Shown: piece after piece, positions 12,230 to 23,346 of the stretch
Numbering within the stretch: position 1 is the first letter of the stretch
How the letters are laid out: each line of letters starts with the position of its first letter
Source: Malachius bipustulatus
Taxonomy: Eukaryota > Arthropoda > Insecta > Coleoptera > Melyridae
DNA: 64,000 nucleotides
Direction of reading: 5' to 3'
Assembly (NCBI GenBank): GCA_910589415.1
Contig: OU342630.1
Coordinates: 18,633,867-18,697,866, forward strand
Position numbers and translations under genes: made by a program
Notes under the pieces: model-generated
Seen by the model: only the letters and a program-made list of their open reading frames with translations
Database searches by the model: none
Told to the model about the DNA's origin: nothing

Positions 12230-14563
12230 ATGTCATCTAGAAGCAGAAAGATATTGCAACTTGCATTAAATAATGCATGCGATTTTACAAATGAACCGGA
12301 AACCGACATTCCAACAGTACCACCTCAGTATAATTTGGAAGATTTAGACATAATTTTTGAAGATGATACTGCTTTTTTGAATACCCATCAGAATTCAATA
12401 CCCTCAGAAAAAGTCATCCCACAAAGCCAACTACTCCACACAGAAGGTTTCGAAATCCTCCCCGATATTGAATCATCAGAATTCTCCAACGATAGCAGTG
12501 AACTTATTGGGGATAATTTATTTTCAAATGAACCACAAGAATTCGCAAGCAATATCACTGATATCGGTATAGATGGAGTTGAAACAAACTTGGTGCCGTC
12601 TAGTTTATTCACTGACTTGACAAATATTACTGTTTTCGACAAAGAAATTAATACTACAACTTTAGAATGCTGTGACCAAAAAGAGTCTTCATTCAATCTA
12701 CCAGATGATGCAGAAATAGAAACTGATGACTTGAATTCATATGATCCAGAAATAGAACATGAGACTTTAGGAGACAAAAATAAAGAAAATAATAGTGGTT
12801 CACTTGACTCAGGTGACAGAGTACATATGGATAGTCCGAGAACAAAAAACCGAAAAGCGGATCCAAATAGCTGGAAAAAAAATTATAATAAACAGTTGCG
12901 TATGGAAGGGAAAAATTATCTTGGGTATACAAGAAAAGGTGGTAAAGTGAAGCAAGATACTTTGAGGGAAGCTAAGAAAATTGGACCCACTTGCCAATCT
13001 AAGAGCTGCACCCGTTCTAAGAAAAGATTCTGTTCTTTTTTTTCTGAAGACCTCAGAAAAAAGCTTTTCAATTATTTCTGGTCCCAAACAAATTGGGAAC
13101 AACGAAGAATTTTCGTTGCATCTCATGTCACAAGAGCAGTGCCAAAACGTAAAACAACAGAAGGAGATTCAAGAAGGAGCGGAACTTTTGAATACAATTT
13201 ACCCATGACAAATGGCAATAAAAAACCCGTATGTCGTACTATGTTTTTAAATACATTAGGGTTGGGATCATTCACGGTTCAGTCTTGGGTTAACCAGAGC
13301 ACTTTTAGTATTACACCACACAATGAAATTGCTGTTTCTAAGCGAAAGGTTCCATTATCGTTAAAGGCAAAAGATTTAGATTTTCTTGATGATTTTCTCG
13401 ACAAAATACCAAAGCTTCCTTCGCACTATGGGAGAAAAGATAGCTCTAAGCAGTATTTTGAACCGATTTTCCAATCTTTAAGAGAGTTGATTGATCACTA
13501 TAAAGATTACTGCAGAGAACACAATCGAACACCATTATCAAGACAGGTATTTAACAAAAGATTGCAAGACAAGAATTTGTGCATTTATCAGAAGAAGAAA
13601 GACCAATGCAATACTTGCTGTGCACATAACGTTGGTAATATATCGGAAGCTGAATGGAAGATACACAGAGATAAAAAAGACAGAGCACGCGATGAAAAAA
13701 TGATTGATAAAATTCATGCGAAAGAAGGTGCCTGCGTTACAATAAGTATGGATTTGCAGGCAGTTAAAGTTTGTCCAAATATTAATGCTAGTGCAATATT
13801 CTTCAAAACAAAGTTATGCTGTCATAATATGACCATGTATGATTTAACTACTCATGACGCCGTATGTTACTGGTTTACAGAGGTAGATTCAGACCTTCAA
13901 TCTTCCACGTTTGTTTCCATCATTTTGGACTATCTAGAGAAGAATTGTATTGATAAAGATTTACCCATTATAATATACTCGGATGGCTGTACCTACCAAA
14001 ATCGGAACAATATCTTATCAAACGCACTGCTTCATTTCTCAATTAAACATAAAGTGGAAATATATCAAAAATTTTTAGAGCGTGGACACACACAGATGGA
14101 ATGCGACAGTGTTCATGCCCTCATAGAAAGAAAATTACGGGGAAAAGAAATCTATCTACCTAGTGACTATGTTAGAGCTACAAAAGAAGCTCTAAGTAAA
14201 CCTAGGCCCTATCAAACAAAAGTATTGAGCCATAACTTTTTTAAGAACTTTGCAGAAAGACAAAATATGCGTTATAACTCCATTCGACCGGGACGGCATA
14301 CTTCTGATCCTACGGTTACGTGTATAAAGGCTTTATCATACAAAGAAGATGGAATAATCCGATACCTACTGGATTTTGATGATGAATGGCAAGAATTACC
14401 CATTCGACCACGAAATGTTCCTGATTTTGACGATTATCCAGCATTACATAATTCTAGATTAAAACTAGCGGTTACAAAATGGAGTCATTTGCAAGAGCTT
14501 AAAGCAGTAATACCAGATGATTGCCATGCATTTTATGACCAACTTCCGAAGAATAAAAAATGA
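12230..14563 (+). CDS. Putative transposase, uncharacterised arthropod family (DUF7869-like)
   Basis: An intact 777-residue protein. Residues 1-200 are acidic and low-complexity. A basic stretch with the Cys motif PTCQSKSCTRSKKRFC follows at about 254-269, then a region that may bind DNA and a DQCNTCC motif (about 459-465). The C-terminal half resembles an RNase H fold: SMDLQ with Asp508, IIYSDGCTYQNRN with Asp585, then GHTQMECDSVHALIER with Glu624/Asp626. These are candidate DDE/D catalytic residues. I recognise the arrangement from a multicopy family of uncharacterised arthropod proteins, which I believe Pfam covers as DUF7869; no search was run. The start is the first ATG after the predicted acceptor. 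AATAAA lies at 14,723-14,728. Its place between matched inverted repeats and target duplications argues that it mobilises this element. It has no stop or frameshift, unlike nearly every other mobile gene here. Confidence 0.85.
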   Translation: MSSRSRKILQLALNNACDFTNEPETDIPTVPPQYNLEDLDIIFEDDTAFLNTHQNSIPSEKVIPQSQLLHTEGFEILPDIESSEFSNDSSELIGDNLFSNEPQEFASNITDIGIDGVETNLVPSSLFTDLTNITVFDKEINTTTLECCDQKESSFNLPDDAEIETDDLNSYDPEIEHETLGDKNKENNSGSLDSGDRVHMDSPRTKNRKADPNSWKKNYNKQLRMEGKNYLGYTRKGGKVKQDTLREAKKIGPTCQSKSCTRSKKRFCSFFSEDLRKKLFNYFWSQTNWEQRRIFVASHVTRAVPKRKTTEGDSRRSGTFEYNLPMTNGNKKPVCRTMFLNTLGLGSFTVQSWVNQSTFSITPHNEIAVSKRKVPLSLKAKDLDFLDDFLDKIPKLPSHYGRKDSSKQYFEPIFQSLRELIDHYKDYCREHNRTPLSRQVFNKRLQDKNLCIYQKKKDQCNTCCAHNVGNISEAEWKIHRDKKDRARDEKMIDKIHAKEGACVTISMDLQAVKVCPNINASAIFFKTKLCCHNMTMYDLTTHDAVCYWFTEVDSDLQSSTFVSIILDYLEKNCIDKDLPIIIYSDGCTYQNRNNILSNALLHFSIKHKVEIYQKFLERGHTQMECDSVHALIERKLRGKEIYLPSDYVRATKEALSKPRPYQTKVLSHNFFKNFAERQNMRYNSIRPGRHTSDPTVTCIKALSYKEDGIIRYLLDFDDEWQELPIRPRNVPDFDDYPALHNSRLKLAVTKWSHLQELKAVIPDDCHAFYDQLPKNKK

Positions 14564-14762
14564 TTAGCTTTATTTTTAATGTGATTTTCCTATTTTTCCA
14601 TAATTTGATGTATGTTAAGAAATATTTTTTATTTAAGTTATGTTTCTGTGATGCAATGAAAAAATATGTTTCTGTTGATTTGTTACAAAAATAAGTATAT
14701 TTAATAGTTTTTGATTTCAAAGAATAAACAACGATTATTTTGTTTCCATTTGAGTACATTTC

Positions 14763-14980
14763 AATAATACCACCTATCTCCCAAATGATTAGCAGCAACA
14801 ACTCCTATCTGAATTTATCAAGTAAGTGACAAAATTAATGTTGAAAACTTTAGGCTAATATGATCAACTGTTACCTACTAATAATATATGAAAGTCACAT
14901 TTGGTATGGAACTATCAAATAATAATTTAAACGTTTTTTGTGTCTCCTGTAAAATTATGTTTTTGCAGATAGAAGGTATT
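14763..14980. repeat. Right subterminal motif cluster of the transposon
   Basis: Further copies of the motif lie at about 14,765-14,778 (ATAATACCACCTATCT) and 14,800-14,810 (AACTCCTATCT). The inverted copy inside the right terminal repeat is at about 14,965-14,980 (GCAGATAGAAGGTATT). Confidence 0.65.
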
Positions 14981-15118
14981 GCCAGGACACCATCGATATA
15001 AAGTTTATTCAAACAACTGACTGGCATCATACCAGTTCGCCCTAGGACACAGTATATGAAATATTACTTAAAAAATAAAATAAAATTATCAAATGAAAAT
15101 TATTACAAAAAAATATTG

Positions 15119-15545
15119 TTATTTCGGTTTAAAACCAAAAAGGTGATAAAATGTATGTTGAATTATTTGAATTTTGATTACAATTTCCATGTCTAAAGAT
15201 TTATTCAATTCAAAAAATTTTCGAAATTCGATATATTTTTTAACTAAAGTTCCTCTGTAGCCGAAAAATAGTCCGATAACGTCAATATTTTTAACTTGAA
15301 ATTTGGATTTATAATGTGGTATTATAGTGGGCTCATAAATTTGACATTTTTCTAAATGGACGTCCTCTAGTTGATTTCGGTGTTTTTGAAATCTTATTAT
15401 AGGGTTAATTATGAATCCTCTATCCCGTTTTCTATCTATGCCCAAAATGTCAATTCTTCTGATGCTGTCTTCAATGGATAATCCAGATACTCTTGGTGTA
15501 CTTCATAACCTTTTGCCAGTAACGCATTCGCCAACATTTCTCTTA
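15119..15545 (-). pseudogene. C-terminal fragment of a reverse-transcriptase-type retroelement protein
   Basis: The readable part (15,445 down to 15,119) contains GIDRKRDRGFIINPIIRFQK, EKCQIYEPTI and VIGLFFGYRGT. Just upstream in another frame is ALLAKGYEVHQEYL. This matches, from memory, the C-terminal nuclease-like module on RT proteins that insect annotations often call R2-type. The first part is frameshifted and the RT itself is missing, so this is a short 3' relic. The exact clade is not established. Confidence 0.55.
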
Positions 15546-15583
15546 TATCGTTGTGCCTTTTAATTCGTAAATAGTACATGAAA

Positions 15584-15690
15584 AGTTAAAATAGGGACAT
15601 GTAAACTGTTTTTCTCTATCTTGAGCTGCTCTGATGTGGCCTTGAACTGAGGAAATTGCGATTTTCACTTGTTTATAACTGAAGAACTTC
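15584..15690 (-). repeat. Dispersed repeat core, minus-strand copy
   Basis: On the minus strand this reads as the TTATAAACAAGTGAAAATCG ... CTCAAGATAG ... ACATGTCCCTATTTTAACTT arrangement. The same arrangement is seen in whole or part at about 8114, 22,901, 28,127 and 46,673. Confidence 0.65.
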
Positions 15691-15822
15691 TCAATTTTAG
15701 ACACCATCTGTAAAAAGAAATCTTGTTTTTTTTTCTCACACAATCAAAAAATGCAATAACATAAGAGCATTCCATTAAAAAAAAAACATAACTTTGTTAT
15801 GCCACTCTAATATGGGACACTC

Positions 15823-16271
15823 TGTTGTGACGGGAGAGAATTCTGATCCAATTTTAAAGTAAATAAAATACAAAATTCCGTAAGAGTGGAGCATATTTAT
15901 TAAAGAAACGACTACTGAAAAAAAGCTATGACGAGATGCGCTCGTGACATAGACAGGAAGTCATTAACATACCAGCGACACATGGGATCTGTAATGACGA
16001 AATTTCATAAATAGGAAACATCATGATTCGTTGACCCCATCATAACTGAGGCGATTGCTGACGAGTAAGCTGGGACTTCCCGCAAGCACAGCCGGTCAGA
16101 GCAGGGCAGTGTGCGAAGGAGTTAGAAGAATAAGTAGTGATAGTATCGGCGACTGAGCAATGTATATATGTGAGAATATATGAATGTGTTGACCATGCAA
16201 TGCAATAGAAGGAGTAATAAATTAATAAATATAACGAGATGATGTATCCTTAGTTATCACAATGGGCAACA
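15823..16271. mobile_element. Possible solo LTR
   Basis: The block begins TGTTGTGACGGG and ends with CAACA (16,267-16,271), giving TGTTG/CAACA termini; an alternative pair is TGTGA (15,826) and TCACA (ending 16,261). It is less AT-rich than its surroundings and has AATAAA-like signals near 16,215. No clean target duplication is seen, so the call is tentative. Confidence 0.3.
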
Positions 16272-17350
16272 CTCACTGGACCTACCCTACAGAGGACATC
16301 CTGTGCTTGCCTTGTCACACTGGAGTTCCTTACTGACCCATGTAAACTATTACTTATCCTGATTTCGCAATGACGCAAGGTGGAGTGTCGCTCTTAGACT
16401 ATTTAGGACGGTGATTAATATTTACAAATTTCCAGTTTGCGTGTGATTTTCCTATGTCTCAAATTCAAATTAACAACCTGTAAGATACTAAGAACCTCTC
16501 TTATTAGTAATATCATTATCTCAATAATATTTATTAACTATTTGAATCAATCCGCTTATAATGTGTATTCAAATTGTCCCTATAAACTCAATAATAATTT
16601 TTAACATAGACTAGGTACCCGGAACTACTTATTCTATGCTACGCCTTAAGTTGCTAAAACTGGCCTTAAATCTAATTGATAATAATACGAAAGAGTGGTA
16701 GGTAATTGTAATATTTTACGAGTAGTATCTGCTTATTAATGATTATCGAATTTAATGTAATAATAATCTTTGTGAAGACGAGCGGCAGTTGTTAATAAAA
16801 TATTTTATGTCATTTTGTAATAGGTTGCAAATAACACAAGGACACATTTTGGTTGGAAATTAAAACCTATTATTTTCGGGGACAGTTGCTATTGTAACAA
16901 AGAACATATTTTATAAGCGAGCTTTAATTAAAAAGCTTAATCACATAACTTCAATCCAGGAAACCGCATTGTGACCCTTAATGTAGGAAGTGAATGAATG
17001 CGAAGGAAGTTACCTCATCCCTGTTTCATTTCGGTGAAAATGTGCAATTACACTAAATGTCCTCTTCTCTCTTGAAGGATAGTATTTATTGGTTATAAAT
17101 TGAGAGTTTCTTTTGATATCTAATTTTATTCAAGATACCTAATGAATTCAGTTATAAAACATTTCCATATTTTAAATTGGTCAATAAAATAAAGAATAGG
17201 TAATTACTGCAACCGCAATTTTTTATTTATGTAAAATTATGTGTAGAATTACATTAAAATACAGTTTAAAAAATAATTGTAGCAAACTCATAATAACAGA
17301 TCAAAATAAACAATGGACTTCATAATTAAACAAAAATATAATTTTTCAGT
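16272..17350. other. Gene-free stretch
   Basis: AT-rich sequence without a recognisable gene, tRNA or complete repeat. Confidence 0.5.
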
Positions 17351-17351
17351 A

Positions 17352-17495
17352 TTAGTTTTCCTCGGCAATAACTCGGTTACGGTTATCCGTCGAGATACGA
17401 AAATTGCGATGGGATACTTTTTTGTTGCATTTTTTACGCTCTAAAATTTGCCTACATTCATTTATCACATACCGCTCATCGTTTCTGCAGTAAAG
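17352..17495. repeat. Dispersed repeat, inverted relative to 20,226-20,370
   Basis: The shared core includes CCGTCGAGATACGAAAATT and GATACTTTTTTGTTGC followed by TTTTTTACGCT. The other copy lies at 20,226-20,370 in the opposite orientation. They might be arms of one old element spanning the gag-like ORF, but the outer sequence does not extend the match in order, so independent copies are as likely. Confidence 0.6.
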
Positions 17496-18217
17496 GATTC
17501 CGCAGAATTCTTATGGGAATTGGCTACCTGTAAAATTTGGTTTAATTGTGGGGATCGGTAGTTTTCGATGAGTAGATCAGAAGTCTCCATGAGCATAACT
17601 CCCAAAAACTCCTGTTCTCAAGATATTCACCTCTGAAGATCATGACAGTTACGCATATATTTTTAAATATTGACCACCCTACTTGTTTTAGAGAGAAATG
17701 TTAGGTACCTACATCATTTGTTAAGATTAAAAAGATGCTTCTGTAGGCTTTACCTAGTTACGTTTTAAAGCTATTGAGCGATTTTCAAGAAACTAGGGGA
17801 ACAATAAATTAGGGTATTACTTTAAAATTAGAATTTTTTAAATTTTTTACGTTTTTGTTTGTTGTAATTTTGATTGTTTAAGTTATAATAATAATAATAA
17901 TGTTTATTTTTGAAGAATATTACATTCTTTATAACTATAATACTATAATATAATACTTAATTAAATCTACATTAAATCAAACCTTCTTTCGTATACATTT
18001 TTCTCCTACTAGGTAGCTAATTATTTCTTTTTGCTTATTTTGCACTATCATGTTTTTATTTTTATTCTAAATACCTATGTTTATGTCTAAGATCGCGTGG
18101 TCAGTAATTTTGTCATCGTTATTGTTGTTTACTATATCCAATTCATACCTATATGTAACATGTTTATTACCAATACAATAATATAATTGGGTCCTACTTT
18201 CACTTGTCCATTGGTTT

Positions 18218-19328
18218 CTACCAAATATTCACCATTTTCTTCTTTTTATGTTCTATTTTCTTCTTGTATACACCACAATTTACATCAAAAACGTCATGAC
18301 TTACATCCATATTCAAATTCAATTTTCTATTCACCTCAACACAATTGATACATTTCTTCTTTTTTTCGCAGTCTTTTGATAAATGTTCTCCGCTGTATCT
18401 GAAACATGCCATTCTATTTTTACATGCTTCTTTTTTATGATTGTATCCCCCACAATTGAAGCATCGCTTTATTTATACGTGCTCGTAAACATAACAGCGA
18501 TCCCAACCAATGTTAATTTTTTGCATCTCCATTATCTGCTTGAACGATGACTCATCCATTTCTGCAATCAAGTCCCAGTATCTTTTTTTCTTTGTTTCTG
18601 ACAATTTAACTATCTTTATTTGACTCACATAGTTGTTCTGTTGTTTAATTTGACTGATTATTTCTTCGTCTTCATTTACTTCACTCAGTCCACATATTTT
18701 GATTCTTCTTTTTAACTTCTCAATCATATCTGCTTTATAATCTGTCATCTTCTTACTAACTTCTGCTTTAAGATTTTCGCCATCCTGTTTTGTTTCACAA
18801 TGATTTATTATAATAGCACCACCTTTTGTTTTCTTTATGCTTTTCACTTTGTTGGAGACAGGATCAACAGTATCCCTCAATTCCTTTTCAATTTTTTCAT
18901 GTTCCTTTTTAACTTCATTTTTATTTATCTCATTTGTAGGTTTAATAAGCACAGGTGTGATTGTTTCCTTAATTGCATCCTTATGATATCTTCTCCTTTT
19001 TATCTTCCAACTTTTTTACTATCTTATCTATATTATTTGCCAATACCTTTTGTTCTGCCGCCTGTTCTTGCATTTTTGCATCCATTTTGTAAATGAATTG
19101 AACTATCATGTCCAATCCGCCTTCTAAAATCCTTTGTTTGTAAATTTTATAATCATTTCTACAGGGTTGACAAATAAACCAAAGTGCAGTACTTTTCTTC
19201 AGTACCTTGCATTCATTGTCTGAAATATTCATACACACTTTGTGTACTGGTTTTCTACATAATCCACAATTCCAACCTTGCTCTCCACTTTCAACCTCCT
19301 TTGTACACACACTACACTTGCTACTCAT
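18218..19328 (-). pseudogene. Gag-like ORF1 of a non-LTR retrotransposon with PHD finger
   Basis: Starting at 19,328, the first 115 residues hold a PHD-type C4HC3 pattern (CSVC ... CGLCRKPVHKVC ... FICQPC). A coiled-coil-like Lys/Glu-rich region follows. After a one-base frame change near 18,990, a segment with an RNA-binding-like look runs to 18,473. An in-frame TAA (18,473-18,475) precedes CCHC-like knuckles (CFNCGGYNHKKEAC, then CFRYSGEHLSKDC with the second Cys altered to Tyr). Such ORF1 proteins bind element RNA in CR1-like LINEs. No endonuclease/RT follows below 18,218, so the element is truncated. One frameshift, one stop and one knuckle change make it a relic. Confidence 0.7.
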
Positions 19329-19675
19329 TTCAGTAATATTTTTATCCTTTTACATTTAAATTATTCGGTTTGTTCATACTATACGACTATATCGCAGTCC
19401 GGAAACGATGTGCATCGTGCCGCTGCTAACACACTACTGTTACACTACTGTTCTAGTTAATGCAACTAGAAACGATAACACAAAATGGAACTTTTTCCTG
19501 TTTTTCTCGAAAATTGATCTGACTTAGAATTAAATAAGTAATTAGTGTAACAGAAGCAGCTTTTCAATCTTAACAAATGATCTAACTAACATTTATCTAT
19601 AAAACAATAAGGGGGGGGGGCAACATTTAAAAATAAATGCATGACATACATATGAGACAAAAAAACATCATTATA

Positions 19676-20208
19676 CAAGGTGATTCAGTGGTTAGTAGCA
19701 TAAATTGAGGGGATTTAATATAAATTATTTAGAAAGTTCAGATGATTTTTTTTCGAGGCTTTCGAACGTGTTCTAACCGAGATACAGAGGGTGTTTAAGG
19801 GTAGATTTACAAAACTGGTTTTTATTGTAACTTTGAAATTAAAATTTTGCTTCCTATCGAAATTTTAGAAGTATGATTTTTATAGTAATTCAATATGGCA
19901 TTTCAAGAAAACAATAAAACAATTACAATAAAGGTTGAGAATTTTTTTAAGAGACAAACGGTGTCCTTTGATCCCGGATTCTACGCCACTGGTTGCTACG
20001 CTTATATAATAAAAAATCGGTATACAAAAATTCAGAATTATTTGTTCACTCTGTAGAAAGTTACAATAAAACCAGTTTCGTAAATTTACACTTAAACACC
20101 TTGTATCTCGGCTGAAAAACATTTTCGGAATTTTTTTTTTATTTTCTTATTAGTTTAGCTGTATCTACAAGCCCCTCAATGTATGATACTAACCACTGAA
20201 TCACCTTA
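19676..20208. mobile_element. MITE with ~180-bp inverted repeats and TA target site
   Basis: The ends read CAAGGTGATTCAGTGGTTAG (left) and the complement on the right, with a terminal change to CACCTTA. TA lies at 19,674-19,675 and 20,209-20,210. The arms share GAGATACA and GGTTTTATTGTAACTTT blocks. There is no coding potential. A half copy is at 31,495-31,665. Confidence 0.75.
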
Positions 20209-20225
20209 TATTTTTAATATCTCAA

Positions 20226-20370
20226 TCGATATCTCAACAACGATGAACCGTAGGTGGAAAATGTAATTAAATTGTGTAGCGTAAAAAAGCAACAAAAAAG
20301 TATCGGATCGAAATTTTCGTATCTCGACGGAGAGCCGAGTTATTACAAAAACAAAATTTAAAACTTTTTT
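20226..20370. repeat. Dispersed repeat, inverted partner of 17,352-17,495
   Basis: On the minus strand it carries CCGTCGAGATACGAAAATT and GATACTTTTTTGTTGC as in the partner. It starts soon after the MITE ending at 20,208. Confidence 0.6.
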
Positions 20371-20539
20371 CAAGATGACGAAGAATGCACATAGGAAATA
20401 TTGGTCCCCACAATTTGAAGTTAAGCTCTTATAAGCGTTCACTTGCATTTCTAACCAATTTTTTCGACGTATTCACAGGGTGTCCCAAATTTTCGTAATC
20501 AAGAGATATCCACGTTATATTTCAAAACAGAAACAAATG

Positions 20540-21030
20540 AAATTTGGGAAACTTCAAATATCCCCTAAGGCTTTACGGTTGGACCCTCAATACACATTTA
20601 TCCCTTTTAACCCCCAAGTAACTATCCGCCACTTGTTTTTTTCAAATTACACCCCTATTTATTTTTGCTCTGTAGGACTACTAACTGACTTCGTCCTGAA
20701 TACAGTAACATACAATTTTTGAAAATCTAAGTATATTTAGCTTGTCAAAAACAATAAGCTGTCTTAAAATACCAGCGTTGCCAATGAGTAAAATAAATCC
20801 ACCTTGAGATCTTTTCAGAATGAACTAAGGAAATTTCAAATATACCCCTAAGACTTTAAGGATGCACCCTCAATACACACTTACTTACACCTTTCAACCT
20901 TCAAGTAACCATTCCCGACTGTTTTTTTTCCAAATCACACCCCTATTTTGTTTTTGGATCGTAAGGGTTTACTGACTTCGTTCTGAATACAATCACATGC
21001 ACATTTTGAAAATACAAGCATTATAAACTC
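20540..21030 (+). repeat. Diverged tandem duplication, period about 283 bp
   Basis: Two direct copies, about 20,540-20,740 and 20,825-21,030, share CCCTCAATACACA, ACACCCCTAT, CTGACTTCGT and CTGAATACA in the same order at a spacing of about 283 bp. Many substitutions indicate age. No open frame is conserved. Confidence 0.7.
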
Positions 21031-21688
21031 TAAGTTGGATTAATTTTGGCAAACTACTCTCAAATTATACCGCGATTATTCTTTTCACATTCAATCTTAC
21101 AGAAAGAAATCACATTTAAGCTTGTAGAATCTGGCAGTCTAGGGTATCGGTATATTACGATAAATAAGCCGATCTTCACAGATCTCTTTAACTAAATCGG
21201 TTGCTTCGGAAGTTTTCAAACCAACAAATCCTTTTTTTTTGTAACTCTGGGAACTGACCTACACGATATTCTAAGCCACGATTAACCTGCAAAAAAGTCT
21301 TGGTGAAACTGTAGGTTTTGAAAAAACTATTGACAAAAATTTTACCTGCTAGGAATGTCTTGGAGTAGCTATACTTTCACTGCTATATCCCTGGATAAGG
21401 AGATAAGTGAGCACCATTTCTAAGAAGCTTGTAAGCAGGTTCCTACAGAAACATTCCATCCAAGCCCTGAGTTTGATGAGGAACTAGAAGTAATTCTTGG
21501 GTACCACCACATGATAATTATTCCAGACAGATCTAAGAGAATACCATCCACATTTCATGAAGTTTACTCCCATTGCGAAAATAACTTTCAACTATTACAG
21601 TTTTTCGTTCTTAAGTGAACACTTTTAATTAATTTGAACAATATAAATTAATAATCGAGCATCAGTAATTATTTTCTTCCTCTGATGA

Positions 21689-21722
<34 letters not shown>

Positions 21723-22641
21723 TTACCAGGTGTATTAAGATACATTTCATGTATGTGTACATAAAAACTGCAAGAGGTTTTACAAAAAACCTGTGCGCAG
21801 TCCTAGTTAAAAACTTAATAACTAAAAATTAAGAAAGGAAAAAAGGCCCAAATCCAAAACCCAAAGAAATAATAAAATAATGTTTTTGATTATTTATTTT
21901 ACTAACCTTTCCTTCAGAAAGGAACGGCCTTCGGTAAATCAATAATGCTAAACTGTCAGAAACGTCATATTACAGCCATTTCATTGCGCTTGGACTAGAG
22001 ATGGGAGACTGAATTGAGGATAGCGACGATCTAAAGTCTAAACGATAACCAGTTACTTTGAGATACCTATGGCGAGAAACACTGTTTACGACTACTTGAC
22101 GCATATCTACTGAATAATTTACTGATGAAATATCGACGATTTGAGACTAAGAACTGGTAGTTAAACTACAGTTATTTTGAAACAACTCAAAACTAAAAAC
22201 ACTTGCAGGTTAGTAACCGTGACAGCGGATCATAATAATAGAATGTCGAATAAACTAGTCTACTAATAAGTCTACTATACCATATTGAAAATCAAGTTAT
22301 GACATATGTTTGGATCTCCAAAGCCAACCCAGGACGTGTTAATTATTGAACACCCTACATTTATTTCAACTGTTTGGACGAAAACTTAGGTAATGAGTTG
22401 CTTACCTCGTACATTGTTTGTCAACTACTCTCGAGAGAGATTTCTAGAAAACTTTGTAATGTAACTCATTAGAAATTTTACTTATTTATATGGAAAGATG
22501 TTTCAATTTGAAAAAATATGTAAAAATTGACATATTTACGTTATTTTGAAATCATTTTGTTTGCCATAGGTATCAATAATGCAATCAATAATAGGTCACG
22601 AAACCTATCATTGAGTATGTCCGAAAATAATTTACTGTTTA
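21031..22641. other. Gene-free stretch
   Basis: No gene is recognised. It contains the ATTT microsatellite at 21,691-21,724. A block at 21,260-21,600 is slightly less AT-rich than its surroundings, but its frames are broken and I recognise no protein. Confidence 0.5.
21691..21724 (+). repeat. (ATTT)n microsatellite
   Basis: About eight perfect ATTT units. Confidence 0.9.
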
Positions 22642-23346
22642 GAGGGTGAGGCGCGAAAAACTAAGAACCTTATTAAATGGAAAAATGATTGGAAAAGGAA
22701 ACTGAAAATTCTGTTTTTTTTTTATAATTTCAATTTAGACGAACTCTACTAAGATATTTACAACCCTATACCACTTCCAGTCATACCGAAAGTAGCCATC
22801 AGCTTTATATTTTAAATGGGACATTTATATTATTACATTTTCAGATTGTCTGAGAAAATTAGTAAGAATGTTTCTCATAGTCCAAGTTTATAGCGAATGA
22901 TTTGTGAGTTAGAAACTAATGAAAATCTACATTTTCCATTGTTAAAAAAGCTTACAAAGAAAACGGCTCAAGATATCGGATAACGGTTTACATATTTTAA
23001 CTTATCTTAACTTTTCATGCACATTATATCTTATTGTGTGGATGAAACTTCTATACAAAGTGTTGAAAAATCGACGAATTTAAAAAAAAAATTTGAGAAG
23101 GAATATTTTTGTCTGTACCATAGAACAGTACATGAAAAGTTAAGATAGGGATATGTGATATGGGTGCCTCATTGAAAATAAAAAAAATTGAAGGCTACTT
23201 CCGGTACGAGCGAAAGCGGTATAGGGTCGTATGGGGTTGTAAGTATTTTAGTTCAGTGAGTCGGAATTGAAAATATAAATGAGGAAATTTTAATTTCTAT
23301 CATTTTTCAATTTATAAATGCCCTAAGGTTCTCACGCCCCACCCTG
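22642..23346. mobile_element. MITE with ~190-bp diverged inverted repeats
   Basis: The left end is GAGGGTGAGGCGCGA after TA; the right end is GCCCCACCCTG before TA (23,347-23,348). The arms share AAGAACCTTA/TAAGGTTCT, ACAACCCTATACC and GAAGTAGCC blocks in inverted order. The interior contains two pieces of the dispersed repeat core (about 22,901-23,030 and 23,122-23,160). Non-coding. Confidence 0.7.

Larger units (their letters stand above)
11597..14995 (+). mobile_element. Apparently complete 3.4-kb DNA transposon of uncertain superfamily
   Basis: Terminal inverted repeats of 33 bp start CGATGGTGTCCTG at 11,597. The complementary end finishes CAGGACACCATCG at 14,995, with 31 of 33 positions matching. 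The direct repeat ATATAA flanks the unit exactly (11,591-11,596 and 14,996-15,001). Inside is one long intact gene (12,230-14,563) with a probable 5' UTR intron and a polyadenylation signal. At least eight copies of an ATACCTCCTATCT-like motif cluster at both ends. The 6-bp duplication does not match superfamilies I can place with confidence (Sola uses 4 bp, PIF/Harbinger 3, hAT 8). The layout is that of an autonomous cut-and-paste transposon. Confidence 0.85.

Noticed and set aside
12388..12777. Minus-strand frames within the 777-codon gene
   Set aside because: They are antisense shadows of a long, biased coding sequence.
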